From contig JAQSEB010000159.1 of the NCBI GenBank assembly GCA_030063045.1, forward strand, positions 1 through 64,000: a DNA stretch of 64,000 bases, in the 5' to 3' direction. The notes under the pieces are model-generated. The model was not told the origin of the DNA. It saw only the letters and a program-made list of their open reading frames with translations, and did no database searches. Source of the DNA: Pratylenchus scribneri (Eukaryota > Nematoda > Chromadorea > Rhabditida > Pratylenchidae). The position numbers were made by a program, and so were the translations under genes. Positions 11,601-22,926 of the stretch are shown piece after piece (positions within the stretch are counted from its first letter, which is position 1; each line of letters begins with the position of its first letter).

Positions 11601-14600
11601 GAAACTGCTCATGGAATAAGGATTGTAGAAAAATTCACTCTTATTATTTGCGTCAAAAGTGAATCCTGTTTGCAAAAATGGATAATTAAATTGACAAAGC
11701 ATCAACCCTTTAATTACCATTGTACCACTTTTTAGCCAATTCCAAATCCCCCTCTTTGACTGTTATTCCGAATTGTTTTTCCATTTTATCTCGCAAATCA
11801 TCCACCAATGCTTCACTGAATCCAAAAAAGCGAGAAAAACTATTTGAAGCTGCCAAATTGCATTCATCAAATGTGAGATCGGATCCTGCATTGGGTATTG
11901 TGACTCTAACACGCATTATCCCGGCCACGACTCCTTTGTAAATATACTCATTTGTTTTGAATGTAGCCCACAAAAAATCATTGTGAAATTTCATGATTTC
12001 TGAACGTTCAGTGTTGGAAATTGCCCTGGTTTTGCTAATGACGTTCATTGGCATGTCATACTCATCGATCAAAATCAAAACATCCACGCCTAAAAGGAAA
12101 TTTTCAAGATCAAAATATTATTTAAAGGTTATCGTAAAATTAATATTTTGAATTCTATGGTGATTAGATTAAAATTAATAATAAATTTTTGCTCATAATT
12201 TTTCTCCCAATACTAAAAATAATTTGAGAAAATAAAATTATAATTGAGAATTTAAGTTCATTTAACATTTATCTGAAATTCTTATCATCAGTTTTTTGTA
12301 ACAAAAATTCTCACAAAAATTACTAAAAATTCGTTAAACCACGCACCATGGAATCTTTGCAACATTTTTGAGAGCCTATTAATTGAATTTGCCAGTTGTT
12401 CATCGCTCAAAGTTTTTGTTTCCGATTCTAGAACTTGATCAAAAAATTTATTGTCCAACCGATTGCCACGACCGCGATTTTCTAAATTTAAAAATAAATA
12501 TAATTATATGGGGTTTTACTTCATGATTAATTTGGTGCTTTTTTGGGTTAGTGATGAGGAACTATTCGAGAGCCCACAAAAAAGCTGTTAATCTATATTT
12601 TAAATCACTTAAATTGGGCCATTTACCACTGAGTTAAAAGCCTAAAAAAACCTTATAGCCACAAAAATGGCCATTAATTCAACAACATACCTAATGGCCA
12701 AACACCTAACTCTTATATATATCCTTAGCCATAGCCCTTAGAATCCATGCCGTCTCTTAATTCTTATGCTAAAAATTTCTATAGGGAACTTTTTTTTGTC
12801 TAATTTGCCTCAAAAAAGCACCAGATTTACTAGTAAGTTTTTCCCAATATTATATATGAATATATTAAAATATATTTTTTTATAATTATATTTTCAAGAT
12901 CCTTACAAAATTTCATTTTTGAAAATAAAAATAAATTGTCTTCTTTTAGACATGACGGTAAAATTGTCGGATCTCAGCAGGAAGTATAAGTGGTTTTTTT
13001 CTTGTGGAGCTACCGGGATGAGTAATAGCTCATTCGAAAGAGCTCGAAGAGCTGAGTCGATCTAGGGGTGGGGGAATTCCGAAAACCTCCCAGGGGCTAC
13101 AATACAGTATGCTGAATTTTGAAAAAGTGAGGGGTCCCCCTATGGGTCGAAACTCAAAAAATTTTTTTGATTTTTTTTCGGTTATATTATAGCTCAATCG
13201 ACGCGCCTCGATGAGAGAAGCTCGAATCTGCCATCGGCTTCGCATAAAAATAAAAAAGTTATGGCAATTTTAATCTCGCTGGAATGTGTTGGAACTGCGG
13301 AGGAATGTAAGAGTGGACTCCGGAGTGTGCGTAGCCGAAGCGCGGGAACTGGACGAGCTTGTGGCGAGCGAAGCGAGCCACAAGCTCGTCTGGTCGCGCG
13401 GAGGCGGAGCACACGGAGGAGTCCACTCTGAAATGCCCACCGGAGCAGTTCCAATCCGTATTTCCTTTGCACGACTTAATTCAAGTTACTGTAACTCAGC
13501 CCCCGGGGGTTTTCCGAATTTCTCCCACCCCTAGATCGACTCAGTTTTTCGAGATCTTTCGAATGAGCTATTTCTCATCCCGGTAGCTCCACTAGAAAAA
13601 ACCACTTAATCGTCCCAATTCAAATTGTCGTTTGTGGCCCCATTTTTCCAAAATTTTTCTTATTTTATTTTACGCTAAAAATATCTAATTAGGGGTTTTC
13701 GATGATGGAGAATCCGAATCTGACATCCATTTTTTCATTTCTTACCATCATGGTAAGATATGCCGACTTATAACAAGATAGTGTGGCCAAGGGGGGACCA
13801 AGGGCATTTTTGATCAAAATTTTTACATCAACATATAATAGCTCATTCGATGCGCCCCGATGAGCTGAGCATGAATCTGCTATTTGTTTAGCATAAAACC
13901 CAAAAAAAAGTTATAGCCATTTTAGTCATGTGGGTCACCTATAAACCTTATGAAATTTTAAATGGCCATAACTTCTTTAGTTTTGGATTTTATGCGAAAC
14001 AAATGGCAGATTCGCGATCTGCTCATTTAAAAGCGTCGAATGATATATAAAATGTCCAAAATAACAATTTTAAAATTTCGAAACCGGTTTTTGAACCGAT
14101 AACGGTTTAGCCAGTATAGCTAATGCAAAAATAATGCGTTATTCGAATTCCCCATCCTCGAAAAACCTTAAATGCATGTTTTTAGCTCAAAATAAAACAA
14201 AAAAAATTTTTGGAGAAAAAAGTGGGCCCACAAACGACAATATTACCGACATGACCATTGTTGACCAAATATAAAAATGGAATATGATAGGTATGTATAT
14301 GTAAATCATCAAGAGGTCTCTTTATGCAGAAAAAATATATTCACTTCAATTGATGAAGGAGGCAATTTTTTGCCAAACCAACCCAAATTAAAATCCAAAT
14401 TTTCCCTATATTTTGAGATGAAGAGATAATTCACAAACCTTGAAGATAAATGAACTCTTCATAGGCTTCTCGAATGGCCGTTGTAAATTGTTCCTTGAAT
14501 TTAACAAAAGTTGTTCCAGTGACACGATGAAGAGACAAATAAATTGTTGGATGTTGGCAGAATCTTTTCGCAACTGAAATTTATTAAGGAAATTAAAAAA

Positions 14601-15709
14601 ATATATATTCCTAAAATGTTAACATTTTATGACTCTCATATAATTTTTCATTTTGAAAAAGAAAATGAATTAAACATCAAATTTTTGCTATATTTCGAGG
14701 CCGAAAAATTTTATGCATTGTATTTTTGATCAAAAACCGCAAAGCAACTCGATGACATTTTTTTTATTTATCTTCAAAAATATTCGCGATTGGATATTTT
14801 GCAAAAATTACAATTTATTATCGGTCCAAATTAGGTGTACTACTCCATTTTAGTGGATAATTTTCCTTAATTTTAAGTAACTTATAATTTTAATGCATTT
14901 ATTAAAAGATAATATTTAATTTCCTGAAAAAAATTACTGAGAATGCCGAAAAATTTATGGTTCAGTAGATCGTACTAGACCCTCAATACCTATACTCAAT
15001 CGAAGATTTCGTTAATACACATCGAATGGTATGTATTATATAATTTGCCGAATTTTGGCCAAAATTAAACGTTTTAGACAGTTTAAACCCAAGCCAAATC
15101 ATCATACGAAGCGTCTCGTTGAGATATTTCGAATAGGTATATGGTTTAATTGTCTAGAATAAATTTCTAAATAGTTATAAACCGGTATATAATTTTCGGT
15201 ATTTTCAGCAATTTTTCAGGATTTTCAGAAATTTTTGGGCCATTTTAAATATTTCCCTTTATTAATTTGAAAATAAAGCAAACCAAATTCTGCATCTTCA
15301 AAAATAAGCGAATCCTGGAATAATTTGTAATTTGGCGAATGCTCCGGCTGTTCATATTTCTCTCCATTTGGCAATTCAAAAAAGCTTTTTGCCATTGTCA
15401 ACAACATTGTTTTGCCCATCCTTCGCGGCAATGTAATCCGAATAAATTGGGTGCTTTCGCACAATTCTCTGAGAAATGGCGTTTTATCTGCAATCATTTT
15501 TCCATCCATGCAAAGTTTTTGATATGTAGCTGCATTGCAATTAATAAGTGGAATGTATTTTTCGAGAGCTGCTGGTGTTAATTGGGCCCGAGAAGATCGA
15601 AACGGTGTATTTCTCGCAAACTAAATTAATTATAAATTAATCATTTGCTTTAATTTTTAATTTATTCTACCACAATATTCTGCTCCGTTTTGTTTTCATT
15701 ATTCGCCAT
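8682..15709 (-). CDS. AAA-ATPase-like / PD-(D/E)XK nuclease protein, left copy
   Basis: Ten exons on minus, all in phase: 15709-15671, 15620-15284, 14573-14439, 12481-12347, 12089-11718, 11665-11487, 10462-10236, 9888-9745, 9423-9118 and 8829-8682, giving 673 aa with no internal stop. The N-terminal domain matches the AAA-ATPase-like family (PF09820 type): a P-loop variant LPRRMGKT near residues 77-84, the strand HPTIYLSLHRV, and the Walker B segment DVLILIDEYDMP. A WYNG element and FYNPYSM follow, as is usual in the family. The C-terminal domain matches the associated PD-(D/E)XK nuclease (PF08011 type), with PDLAFN and IVELKF supplying D and ExK. Together these suggest an ATP-dependent nuclease or nucleic-acid regulator; cellular role and location are unknown. 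Compared with the right copy it lacks a 4-residue insert in exon 5 and has 3 extra residues in exon 7. Its introns hold several left-only insertions. Confidence 0.85.
10597..11205. mobile_element. hAT-like MITE, family G (copy 1), left-arm specific
   Basis: The termini are TAGGGCTGGGATA and TATCCCAGCCCTA. The flanking 8-mers attatgac and ataatgac differ by one base. The element lies in the intron between exons 6 and 7 of the left AAA/nuclease gene. The matching right-arm intron (44094-44510) is only about 417 bp and lacks it, so it inserted after the arms were formed. It contains a tRNA-like stretch at 10801-10870. Confidence 0.8.
10801..10870 (-). other. tRNA-like sequence inside the MITE
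   Basis: On minus, a segment contains GGCCGAATGGCGGAG, resembling a box A, and GAGTTCGAATC about 40 nt later, resembling a box B. The spacing and the TTCGAATC element are tRNA-like. I cannot pair a clean acceptor stem, so this looks like a tRNA-derived (SINE-type) remnant rather than a working gene. Confidence 0.4.
12970..13621. mobile_element. GC-cored palindromic element, family S (copy 1)
   Basis: The 9-mer aaattgtcg flanks the element on both sides (12961-12969 and 13622-13630). The matching right-arm sequence near 42610 has this site once and uninterrupted. The element is a long inverted repeat: AGCTCATTCGAAAGAGCTC near 13028 is mirrored near 13550-13570. The centre (about 13280-13470) is GC-rich and itself palindromic. 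A 9-bp duplication is typical of Mutator-like elements. There is no transposase. It sits in the intron between exons 3 and 4 of the left AAA/nuclease gene. Confidence 0.75.
13680..14240. repeat. Imperfect inverted repeat shared by both arms
   Basis: Blocks around TAGCTCATTCGATGCGCCC and their partners face each other, and the same structure is at 42000-42610 in the right arm. It was therefore present before the duplication. Confidence 0.6.
14940..15185. repeat. Foldback element, family P (copy 2, shared by both arms)
   Basis: It has the P-type core (AAACGTTTTAGAC-like arms, GAAGATTTCGTTAATAC and partner) and matches 41000-41290 at the same intron position in the right copy. The insertion predates the duplication. 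Confidence 0.65.
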
Positions 15710-15879
15710 TTTATTGGCAAATGATATTATTAATTGAAGCTAATTTTTTGGTTCTGATTTTCTCTAAATGAAATAATTTTTATAAGGAATTTTTATGAAA
15801 AGAAAAGAAAAGAGGGAAGTGGTGGCGGGTGGCGGGTGGGATGAATAAAATGAAGAATAACTAAATAGGTACTTATCAT

Positions 15880-16588
15880 TAGAGTCCGGAATTTCTGATT
15901 TGCCGGGCCCAGGTACCCGGGTTTTTTCTCAAAATTTTTCCGGGCCGGGCCCAGGTACCCGGGTTTTTGAAAAACCAGGTAAACCCGGGTCTGAGACCCG
16001 GTTTCCGGGCCGGGTTGGCTATTTTTTGAAAAAGGCCATAAATTGATATAAAAAGCAAAAAAAATTAAAAAATGATGGAAATTAGAAAAAAAATGATTAG
16101 TTTATACAAAAATTGATTCAAAAACAATTCTTATTCATATCCATCAATAATTGAAATAAGCAATAGAAGAGCCTTGTTAGTGGTAAATTAACAAAAATAG
16201 TCCAACGAAACATTTTTATCTAAAAATGGCTGCACAGCGAGAAAATTAGCCCAAAAATAGCCGCGCAATGAGAAAATTAGCCCGAAAATAGCCGCGCAGC
16301 GAGAAAATTAGCCCGAAAAAGGCCACGCAGGGAAAAACCCTCATAAACAAATAAAAAATAATTATAATTTTTTCGAAAACCGGGTCAAAGACTCGGCCGG
16401 GCCCGGGTCTGATTTGCCGGGCCCGGGTACCCGGGTTTATTTTCAAAATTTTTCCGGGCCGGGCCCGGGTACCCGGGCCCGGGTAAACCCAGGAACCCAG
16501 GAAAACCCGGGATTGTTCAAAATGACCCGGGTTCCGGGCCTGGGCCCGGGTAAAACCCGGTCCGGGCCCGGCCCGGGTCCGGACTCTA
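15880..16588. mobile_element. GC-rich hAT-like MITE, family C (copy 2)
   Basis: The termini are TAGAGTCCGG and CCGGACTCTA. The flanking 8-mers cttatcat and cttattat differ by one base. The ends are dense in CCCGGG runs. A central section (16240-16330) holds three or four repeats of a unit with AGCGAGAAAATTAGCCC. Long apparent ORFs here are a by-product of GC-rich repeats without stops. Confidence 0.75.
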
Positions 16589-16999
16589 CTTATTATTATC
16601 ATTCCAGCAGTTATACAAATTTTACCAAAAAAACTCTTGTTGTGATAGAGTTTTTCGACATTTTAATATATGCGGATAATTGTTGACCAAACGCGAAACT
16701 GTCTACTTATTAATGTAATTGTGGCGCAATCGCAATGCTGCTTGATCAATTTATTATCCAATTTATTGGACATTAGTTTTAGAAACATTTATTTTTTTAA
16801 TTTTAGCAAAAATTTGTTAAAAACCATAAATATAAATTTGGGAGAGGTCGGTAGAGGAGGGTTGTGTCAATTTGTTGATGACAATGAGCTTTAATCAAAT
16901 GTTTATTGGCCATTCCGGATTGGTTTGCTCTTCATCATTGATTTAAGGATAGTACTATTTAATTTGAAGAAAAAATCATTGAAATTGCAGAAAAGAGAG

Positions 17000-17295
17000 T
17001 ATTGAAAATGCAGAAAAGTTTATAGCGGTTTAGTGGTTTGTCCTAGACCCCCAAACCTTATACCCCATGGATAGTTCTCGTCGAGATGCGTCGATTGGCA
17101 TATATTTTGCGTGTTTGACCAAAAATTAAGGGTTTTAAACCACTTAATTCATCAATCATATGGGGTTTGGTTTAAAACCAATTAAACCATGACAAATTAT
17201 ATACCAATTGATGCGTCTTGATGAGCTCTATCTAATGGTATTAGTTTGCGAATATTGGACAAACCATTATAATCTTTTCTGCTTTTCAATAATCT
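17000..17295. repeat. Foldback element, family P (copy 3)
   Basis: It starts with TTTAGTGGTTTGTCCTAGAC and ends with the inverted partner near 17250-17270, with central halves mirrored around 17150. Confidence 0.75.
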
Positions 17296-17704
17296 TTTCT
17301 GCAATTTCAATGCTTTTTTTCTGCAAATTAAATAATTCTCTTGATTTAATTAGTGTTAAGACCAAACTAATTGTAAAGAGGATTTTTAATCGACGGGTTC
17401 AATAATCGTGTTTTGGCTTTTGAGTAATGCGAATTTAATATCAAGAGAAAATGTATTTTGTAGAAAGTGTTATCTTTTGATCAAAATGATGGATTTTTTT
17501 GCAAAAACTTTATAACTTTTAATGTGATTCCAGATCACATAAAAAATAAACCTTTTATTACATTGTATAAATAAAGAGCTCATTGAAATGCATTAAATGG
17601 CAAATAGGCAGTTGTCGGGGTTTTTATCAGAATTTAAATCAAAATATTTTTCCCGACATTATTTAAGCAAATTGATCTTTGTGAGATAATATCGCCATTC
17701 CTTT

Positions 17705-17905
17705 AAGTTTTAATTCCGCCTGTTTTATGGAAATAATTTTAATTCCGCCTGTTTTATGGAAATAATTTTAATTCCGCCTGTTTTATGGAAATAATTTTAA
17801 TTCCGCCTGTTTTATGGAAATAATTTTAATTCCGCCTGTTTTATGGAAATAATTTTAATTCCGCCTGTTTTATGGAAATAATTTGCCTGTTTTATGGAAA
17901 ATATT
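17705..17905. repeat. 29-bp minisatellite, left-arm expansion
   Basis: Six head-to-tail copies, plus a partial seventh, of a 29-bp unit containing AATTCCGCCTGTTTTATGG. The right arm has one copy only (39495-39525, inverse orientation, as expected). The array therefore expanded after duplication. There are no unique spacers, so it is not a CRISPR array. Confidence 0.9.
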
Positions 17906-18489
17906 AATTAAGATTGCATGTGGATTTCTCAATTTTTTCTGGGTAAAGGCATTTTATTATAAATTTTATAATAAAAAAATAAGCCGGCAGATTAATTCTC
18001 AAAATCTTGGAAATCATTGAGAGCAAGCAATTTATGAAAAAATAATTGGGGACCCCAATTCATAACACAAAATGGGAATAAATAAAAATGATGATCGCGA
18101 ATTTGGCTGCCCGTGTTTGGAAAAAAATGTTTATTTTTGAAGTGAATAGATGGAAATTAAAAGGGCAATATCGATTGGATGTGAGTGAGGGAAGTCGAAG
18201 AAGGAATGGCGAACAAAGAATAAATTGAAAGTGAAAAGAAGGATGATTTTTTGAGGGGGAGGCGAGGGTCATTCGCCTTATGAGAAGGTAAGAATAAAAA
18301 GATAACAACAGCGCAGAGATAGATGAAAGAAATGGACAATGGGCAGACAATCGGAGCTTAAAAATGTAAAAATATAGTCAACACAGCGAGCGATTTACCA
18401 ATTGTGACCAAATGTGACTTGAATTCCTTTACCCTTCACCAATTGCCTAAGGCCATAAGGCATAAGGAAATAGAAAAAAAACCAAAATT

Positions 18490-19167
18490 TTAATTAAATT
18501 TTGAAGGAAGAATTAATTTGTTGATATTTTGTAAATTAGAATTTTTAATATTCATTTCCTTTCAAATATATTATTAAAATTTTACATAAAAAAGTTTTAT
18601 ATTGTATAAAAAATGCCATATTAATTAGTCAACAATTGATTTATTCAATCTATAGACTAGGCGTACTTGAATAAATGTATCCTCCTGGCGGTTCAATTGT
18701 CCGTTCAATATTTTTGATGATTTTATTTTATAATTCATTTTCAAATTAGATTTAAACAATTTTAACTATGTTTTTATTAGCTCAGATAAATAGAAGAATA
18801 ATACCAAAAGAGTAAATTTAAAAGTTTAAAAATCACCAAGTTGGCCTAGACGAACTTTTTGTTGTAAAAATTCCAAAATTGGCGTCAAAAAAGATCAAAA
18901 TTTTCAATTTCATAATTGAATTGAACTATTTAGTTCTATTGACCTAAATATTATTCATCTACCTATTTTTATGAAAAAGGCAAGTTTTGAAAGTAATTTG
19001 AGGGGGAAAATAAATTTATATTATTCATTCATAAATTTTATGTCCTATCACCATAGGTCATATATTTAATATCCCATAAATATTTTTTAAATATCAACAA
19101 AAAATAAATAAAGGGAGACACCCTCTCTGATTGGACCACGGAGGATTATTAAATGAAGTTGTGGTAA
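18490..19167. other. Inner edge of the left arm and unique AT-rich DNA
   Basis: Homology with the right arm ends here. I see no coding exon or clear repeat before the GC-cored element at 19168. Confidence 0.5.
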
Positions 19168-19953
19168 AATTGTGGTTTATGGTATTGGCTCGGATTCGGT
19201 CGAGCTATAGCTCATTCGAAAGAGCTCACTGAGCTGAGTGCGATTATGAAAAAAAATTTGTGCGGCAACGACTTTTGGCCAAGTTATGGCCATTAAAAAT
19301 CATTTTCCCTTAAAAGTGAAGGGTCCCCCCTATGGGTCGAAAATTTTCAAAATTTGTTTTCGGTCATATGATAGCTCATTCGACGCGGCTCGATGTGCAG
19401 AATCCGAATCTGTGATTGATTTCTTCTAAAACTCAAAAATAAAAAAGTTATGGCCATTTTTGTCTCGCTGGTATGTGTTGGAACTGCGGAGGAATGTAAG
19501 AGTGGACTCCGGAGTGTGCGTAGCCGAAGCGCGGGAACTGGACGAGCTTGTGGCGAGCGAAGCGAGCCACAAGCTCGTCTGGTCGCGCGGAGGCGGAGCA
19601 CACGGAGGAGTCCACTCTGAAATGCCCACCGGAGCAGTTCCAATCCGTATTTCCTTTGCGCAACTTTTTTAAATTTCTTTGGTTCATAACTTTTTTATTT
19701 TTGCGTTTTATGCAAAACCGATGATATTTACGTAACCAGCTCTTCGAGGCGCGTCGATTGAGCTATAATTCATCTGAAAAAATTTTTGAAGGTTTTCGAC
19801 CCAAAGGGGGGACCCTTCACTTTTTCGATTTTCATATGGCCATATCTTGGCCAAAAGTCATTGCCGCACAAAAATTTTTTCATATTCGTACTCAACTCGG
19901 CGAGCTCTTTCGAATGAGCTATAGCTCGACCGAATCCGAGCCAATACCATAAA
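19168..19953. mobile_element. GC-cored palindromic element, family S (copy 2)
   Basis: The terminal inverted repeats of about 50 bp begin TTTATGGTATTGGCTCGG and end with the exact complement. The central part (about 19469-19660) is almost identical to 13280-13470, differing in about one base over some 190, including the palindrome GCTTGTGGCGAGCGAAGCGA. Outside the core the two elements differ much more. It has no transposase. Confidence 0.8.
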
Positions 19954-19974
19954 CGACAATTTTTCCGAAGTTGA

Positions 19975-20402
19975 AAAAATTCACTCAATAAATCTTAAAA
20001 AATTAATTAAATTTGCTCACGAGCAAAGTGTAGCTAATTTATAGCTTCCCGGGTTTATTATTTTTATGAAAAATTAAATTTTAAAAATATTAATATTTTA
20101 TAATTTTAATTTTTCAACTTTCAAACAAAATCCGTATTACAAATCTCTTTAAATTATTATAATTTGGTGAATATTAATTAAATTACAATATCTCCTTGAT
20201 TAAATTTAAATAAAAATTATTTTTATTTATCCAAGCACATGACAAACATTAATTTTTTGAAATCATTTAAAAATAATTTATAATAATTTTTAGCGAGTAT
20301 ATCCGCATGATTTCAATGTGTCATTTTTGCGACAATTGGATTTGTCAATTGTGGAGAAAAATTTTCAAGAAATTTGGGCTAATGTCAAGGAAAAATCGGT
20401 GG
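19975..20402 (+). pseudogene. Copied fragment of the GT92 gene
   Basis: This matches, in reverse orientation, about 61521-61980 of the GT92 locus: intergenic or intronic DNA (including AATTTGCTCACGA and the GC patch), the acceptor, and the whole exon encoding LDLSIVEKNFQEIW and IWANVKEKS. Homology stops just after the exon's donor GGT near 20402. In place of RVYPNEF it reads with a stop-prone change. It is a segmental copy, with no start or downstream exons. Confidence 0.8.
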
Positions 20403-20454
20403 TCCATAAAAATAATGTTTTTCACGCCTGTTTTTGCCCATTTAATTCCTCATA

Positions 20455-20510
20455 TTTTTCAATAATTACAACTGTTTTGCAATAACTTAATTCCGCCTGT
20501 TTTGCACATG
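20455..20510 (+). repeat. Dispersed CCGCCTGTTTT motif
   Basis: Two diverged units related to the 29-bp minisatellite (ACGCCTGTTTTTGCCC and TTAATTCCGCCTGTTTTGC) lie directly after the GT92 fragment. Confidence 0.55.
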
Positions 20511-20875
20511 GTGATAAATTTGAAAAGAAATAATGATGGATTTTGCAAAAAATGAATATAATATTATTATTTCTTTCTTATTATCCTAAATTTATAAAAT
20601 TGAATAAATATAAATAACTAATAGCATCTCTTAATTGATTCGTTTGGCGAAATTTTTGGACCCGAAATTTTTGGCCAACAAAATTTTTCTGCCCATTATC
20701 AACTAAAAATTCAATTTGATTAAAGATTCGATTATTTATTATTTATGAATTTATTTCAAAATCAAATGAATTGTTGAAAAATTAGGGTAGACAATGAAAA
20801 TGCTTTATTTGAAAAATAAAAGGAATGAATGGAAATTTAATTCAAAATTTAGGGTATTCTTTTGCCCCATTCACT

Positions 20876-21759
20876 TCATTTGTTATTTTTCGTTGTCGTA
20901 TTCATTTTGGGTTCTTCTGCAATTGGTGATATTTCAGTTGGTTTAATCGTTTCTGGCGGATCAATGATTGTTATGTCACCATTAATCTATAAAATGTAAT
21001 AATGAAATAATTAATTAATTTTAGAAATTTTTTCATTTCAACTTTAAAAAAATAACTTCGATACGTCCCTATTTTTATGATCAATTTGGAAATGCCATAT
21101 ACAATTGGATTTCTATAATTTGGTTTTATAAATTTTATAGAAGCCAGATCTAAAACAATTTATGCAATGAGTCTAATAGGAAAAAAAATTTTAAAGGAAA
21201 GTCATTTATTTCATTATAGTTGTTATTTTTTTTATTTTTATTACCAAAAAAATCAATAATAAAAATAACAGACCACGAAAGCCCAGGCCTTCAGCAAATT
21301 TGTATCCGGTGTCATAAATTTTATTGGCTTATATTTGTCAATTTGAATGGTTGCAGAATCTTTATCATTAAATGTGATTTCCAAAGTGTGCACATTTTCT
21401 TCCTCAAAAATCTTCGGATTCAACATTTTAAGATCTCTGCCCGATTCATCTTGGAAAAATTGAAGACATTCTGATGCCTGAAAATTTAGCTTGTATATAA
21501 TTTTTTTATTCCATAAATTTAACATCCCGAAAATATCATAATTTATGAATACATATTTTATTGCTAAAAGTACTAAATACAATGGAAATTTTCGTGTCAA
21601 AATATTAAAATTTTAATTTGTAAATATAAAAATGCTTCAAATATAATCATAAAATCCAAGCCTACCTCTTTTAATAGCATTGGACTGATGCAAATTGTTC
21701 CATTTTCTTTTTTTTTATCGGCATGGATATGTATAAAGAGCTCATCATCAGTATTATTT
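20876..21759 (-). CDS. Unrecognised gene fragment, 3' exons
   Basis: Three in-phase exons on minus: 21759-21666, 21477-21274 and 20986-20876 (TGA). The splice sites are good: AAAGAG/GTAGGC to TTTTCAG/GCATC, then TTCGTG/GTCTGT to TTATAG/ATTAA. The product reads DDELFIHIHADKKKENG, ECLQFFQDESGRDLK, NVHTLEITFNDKD and a proline/threonine-rich tail (IDPPETIKPTEISP). A further 5' exon is required, because the first block enters in mid-codon; none was found upstream. I do not recognise the family. Confidence 0.5.
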
Positions 21760-22926
21760 CTTGAAATGAATTAATATTTTATGGTATATTTTATTACGAT
21801 TAATTGTTATGCATTGCCTTATAAGAGTTATCGCTAATTTATAAATTGCAGATTTAATTTTTTTTTCAAAATTCAGATTGATATTTTCTGTTAGAAATTT
21901 TAAGTTCATATAAATCTATTATTCAAATTTAAATGGATGAAAATCCTTCTTTTTCTTTCTCTACTTTACTAATATCATGCATCGACATAATTAATGATTG
22001 TAAATTTTATTTTTCAAAATAAAATATTTATTGATAAATTTATGGGAAATCTTTTTGCCCCACAAAATTTTATTTTTTATTAAAATAAATTTTATTGACC
22101 CTTTTTTGAGGCATATTCTTTGGCCATAATAAAAAAATTTAGGTGCCATATAAAATTAAGATTAAGTTATAATGACTAGGGTTTGATTGTTTTAGAGATT
22201 TAAAAATATTGATTTCTCGAAAATAAGGCACAAAAGGACGGCAAAAAATGCCAATAGAAAAAGCAAATTGAGCGGAGGAAATTTGATAGCCATTTCCACC
22301 ACTCTCAAAAGACCATAAAAATGGTCAAAAAACTAGGAAAAAAAATGATTATATGTATTTTTGGAATTTGGAAAAAATCGTAATAAATGAAAAAAATGAT
22401 TTCATATAGAGAAAATAAAATGAATATAAATAAATGTGAGTGGAATAGAGGAAAAATTTTCATCCAATCAGCAGCCGATGATGTGGAATATGGACTATGG
22501 ACTATGGAATAGATTCATCATTTTCATAATTTTTTCCCCTAAATTTATTTTTAAAAAAATGATTCATTTTTAATTTATTAATGAATTTAACAGATTTAAC
22601 AAATTGTACGATTTTTTTATTACTTTTTTTTGGTTTAAAAATAATTATATTAATTTAATTCTCCAAATCCTAATTCTTCGGATAATATTAACTGAAAATT
22701 ATTTCATTTCAAATTATAAAGAAATTAATTTTTTTTGGACTTAAAAAAAAATCTAAAAACTAAGGACAAAATCTTGAAAATTTGAGAAAAAATTACTTAT
22801 AAAATTTTTAAAAAATATTTTGAAACCTTCTACGTATAATTAAATCAACATGATTTATTAGTAATTTTTTAAATTAAATTAGTATAAAGCAGCTGATAGT
22901 ACCTATATTCAAAAAAGAACATCCAA
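21760..22926. other. AT-rich intergenic DNA
   Basis: I see no exon with usable splice sites here. It presumably holds the 5' part of the minus-strand gene at 20.9-21.8 kb and the promoter of the secreted-protein gene at 22927, but neither can be pinpointed. Confidence 0.35.

Larger units (their letters stand above)
6525..18490. repeat. Left arm of large inverted duplication
   Basis: Reading the reverse complement of this interval gives, in the same order, sequence homologous to 38545-49480. Anchors include the acidic exon at 6637-6742 (matches 49238-49295), CAATACAATCG near 7280-7290 (48080), TTTATTTAAGCAAAATTA at about 7660 (47640), GCAGCATAATTTA near 8090 (47305), all ten exons of the AAA/nuclease gene, and the AT/GA-rich block 18060-18480 (38580-39330). 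Homology stops near 6525 and near 18490. Confidence 0.85.

Noticed and set aside
13030..13586. Overlapping ORFs on both strands, repeated at 19347-19687
   Set aside because: They are readings of the GC-cored palindrome; near-identity is explained by the repeat, not by coding.
16246..16686. Long ORFs on both strands rich in P, G and R
   Set aside because: They fall inside the GC-rich MITE and exist only because CCCGGG repeats contain no stops in any frame.
17705..17905. CRISPR-like array
   Set aside because: The units are contiguous with no unique spacers, and the setting is a eukaryotic genome. The same applies to 23741-23990 and 58846-58995.
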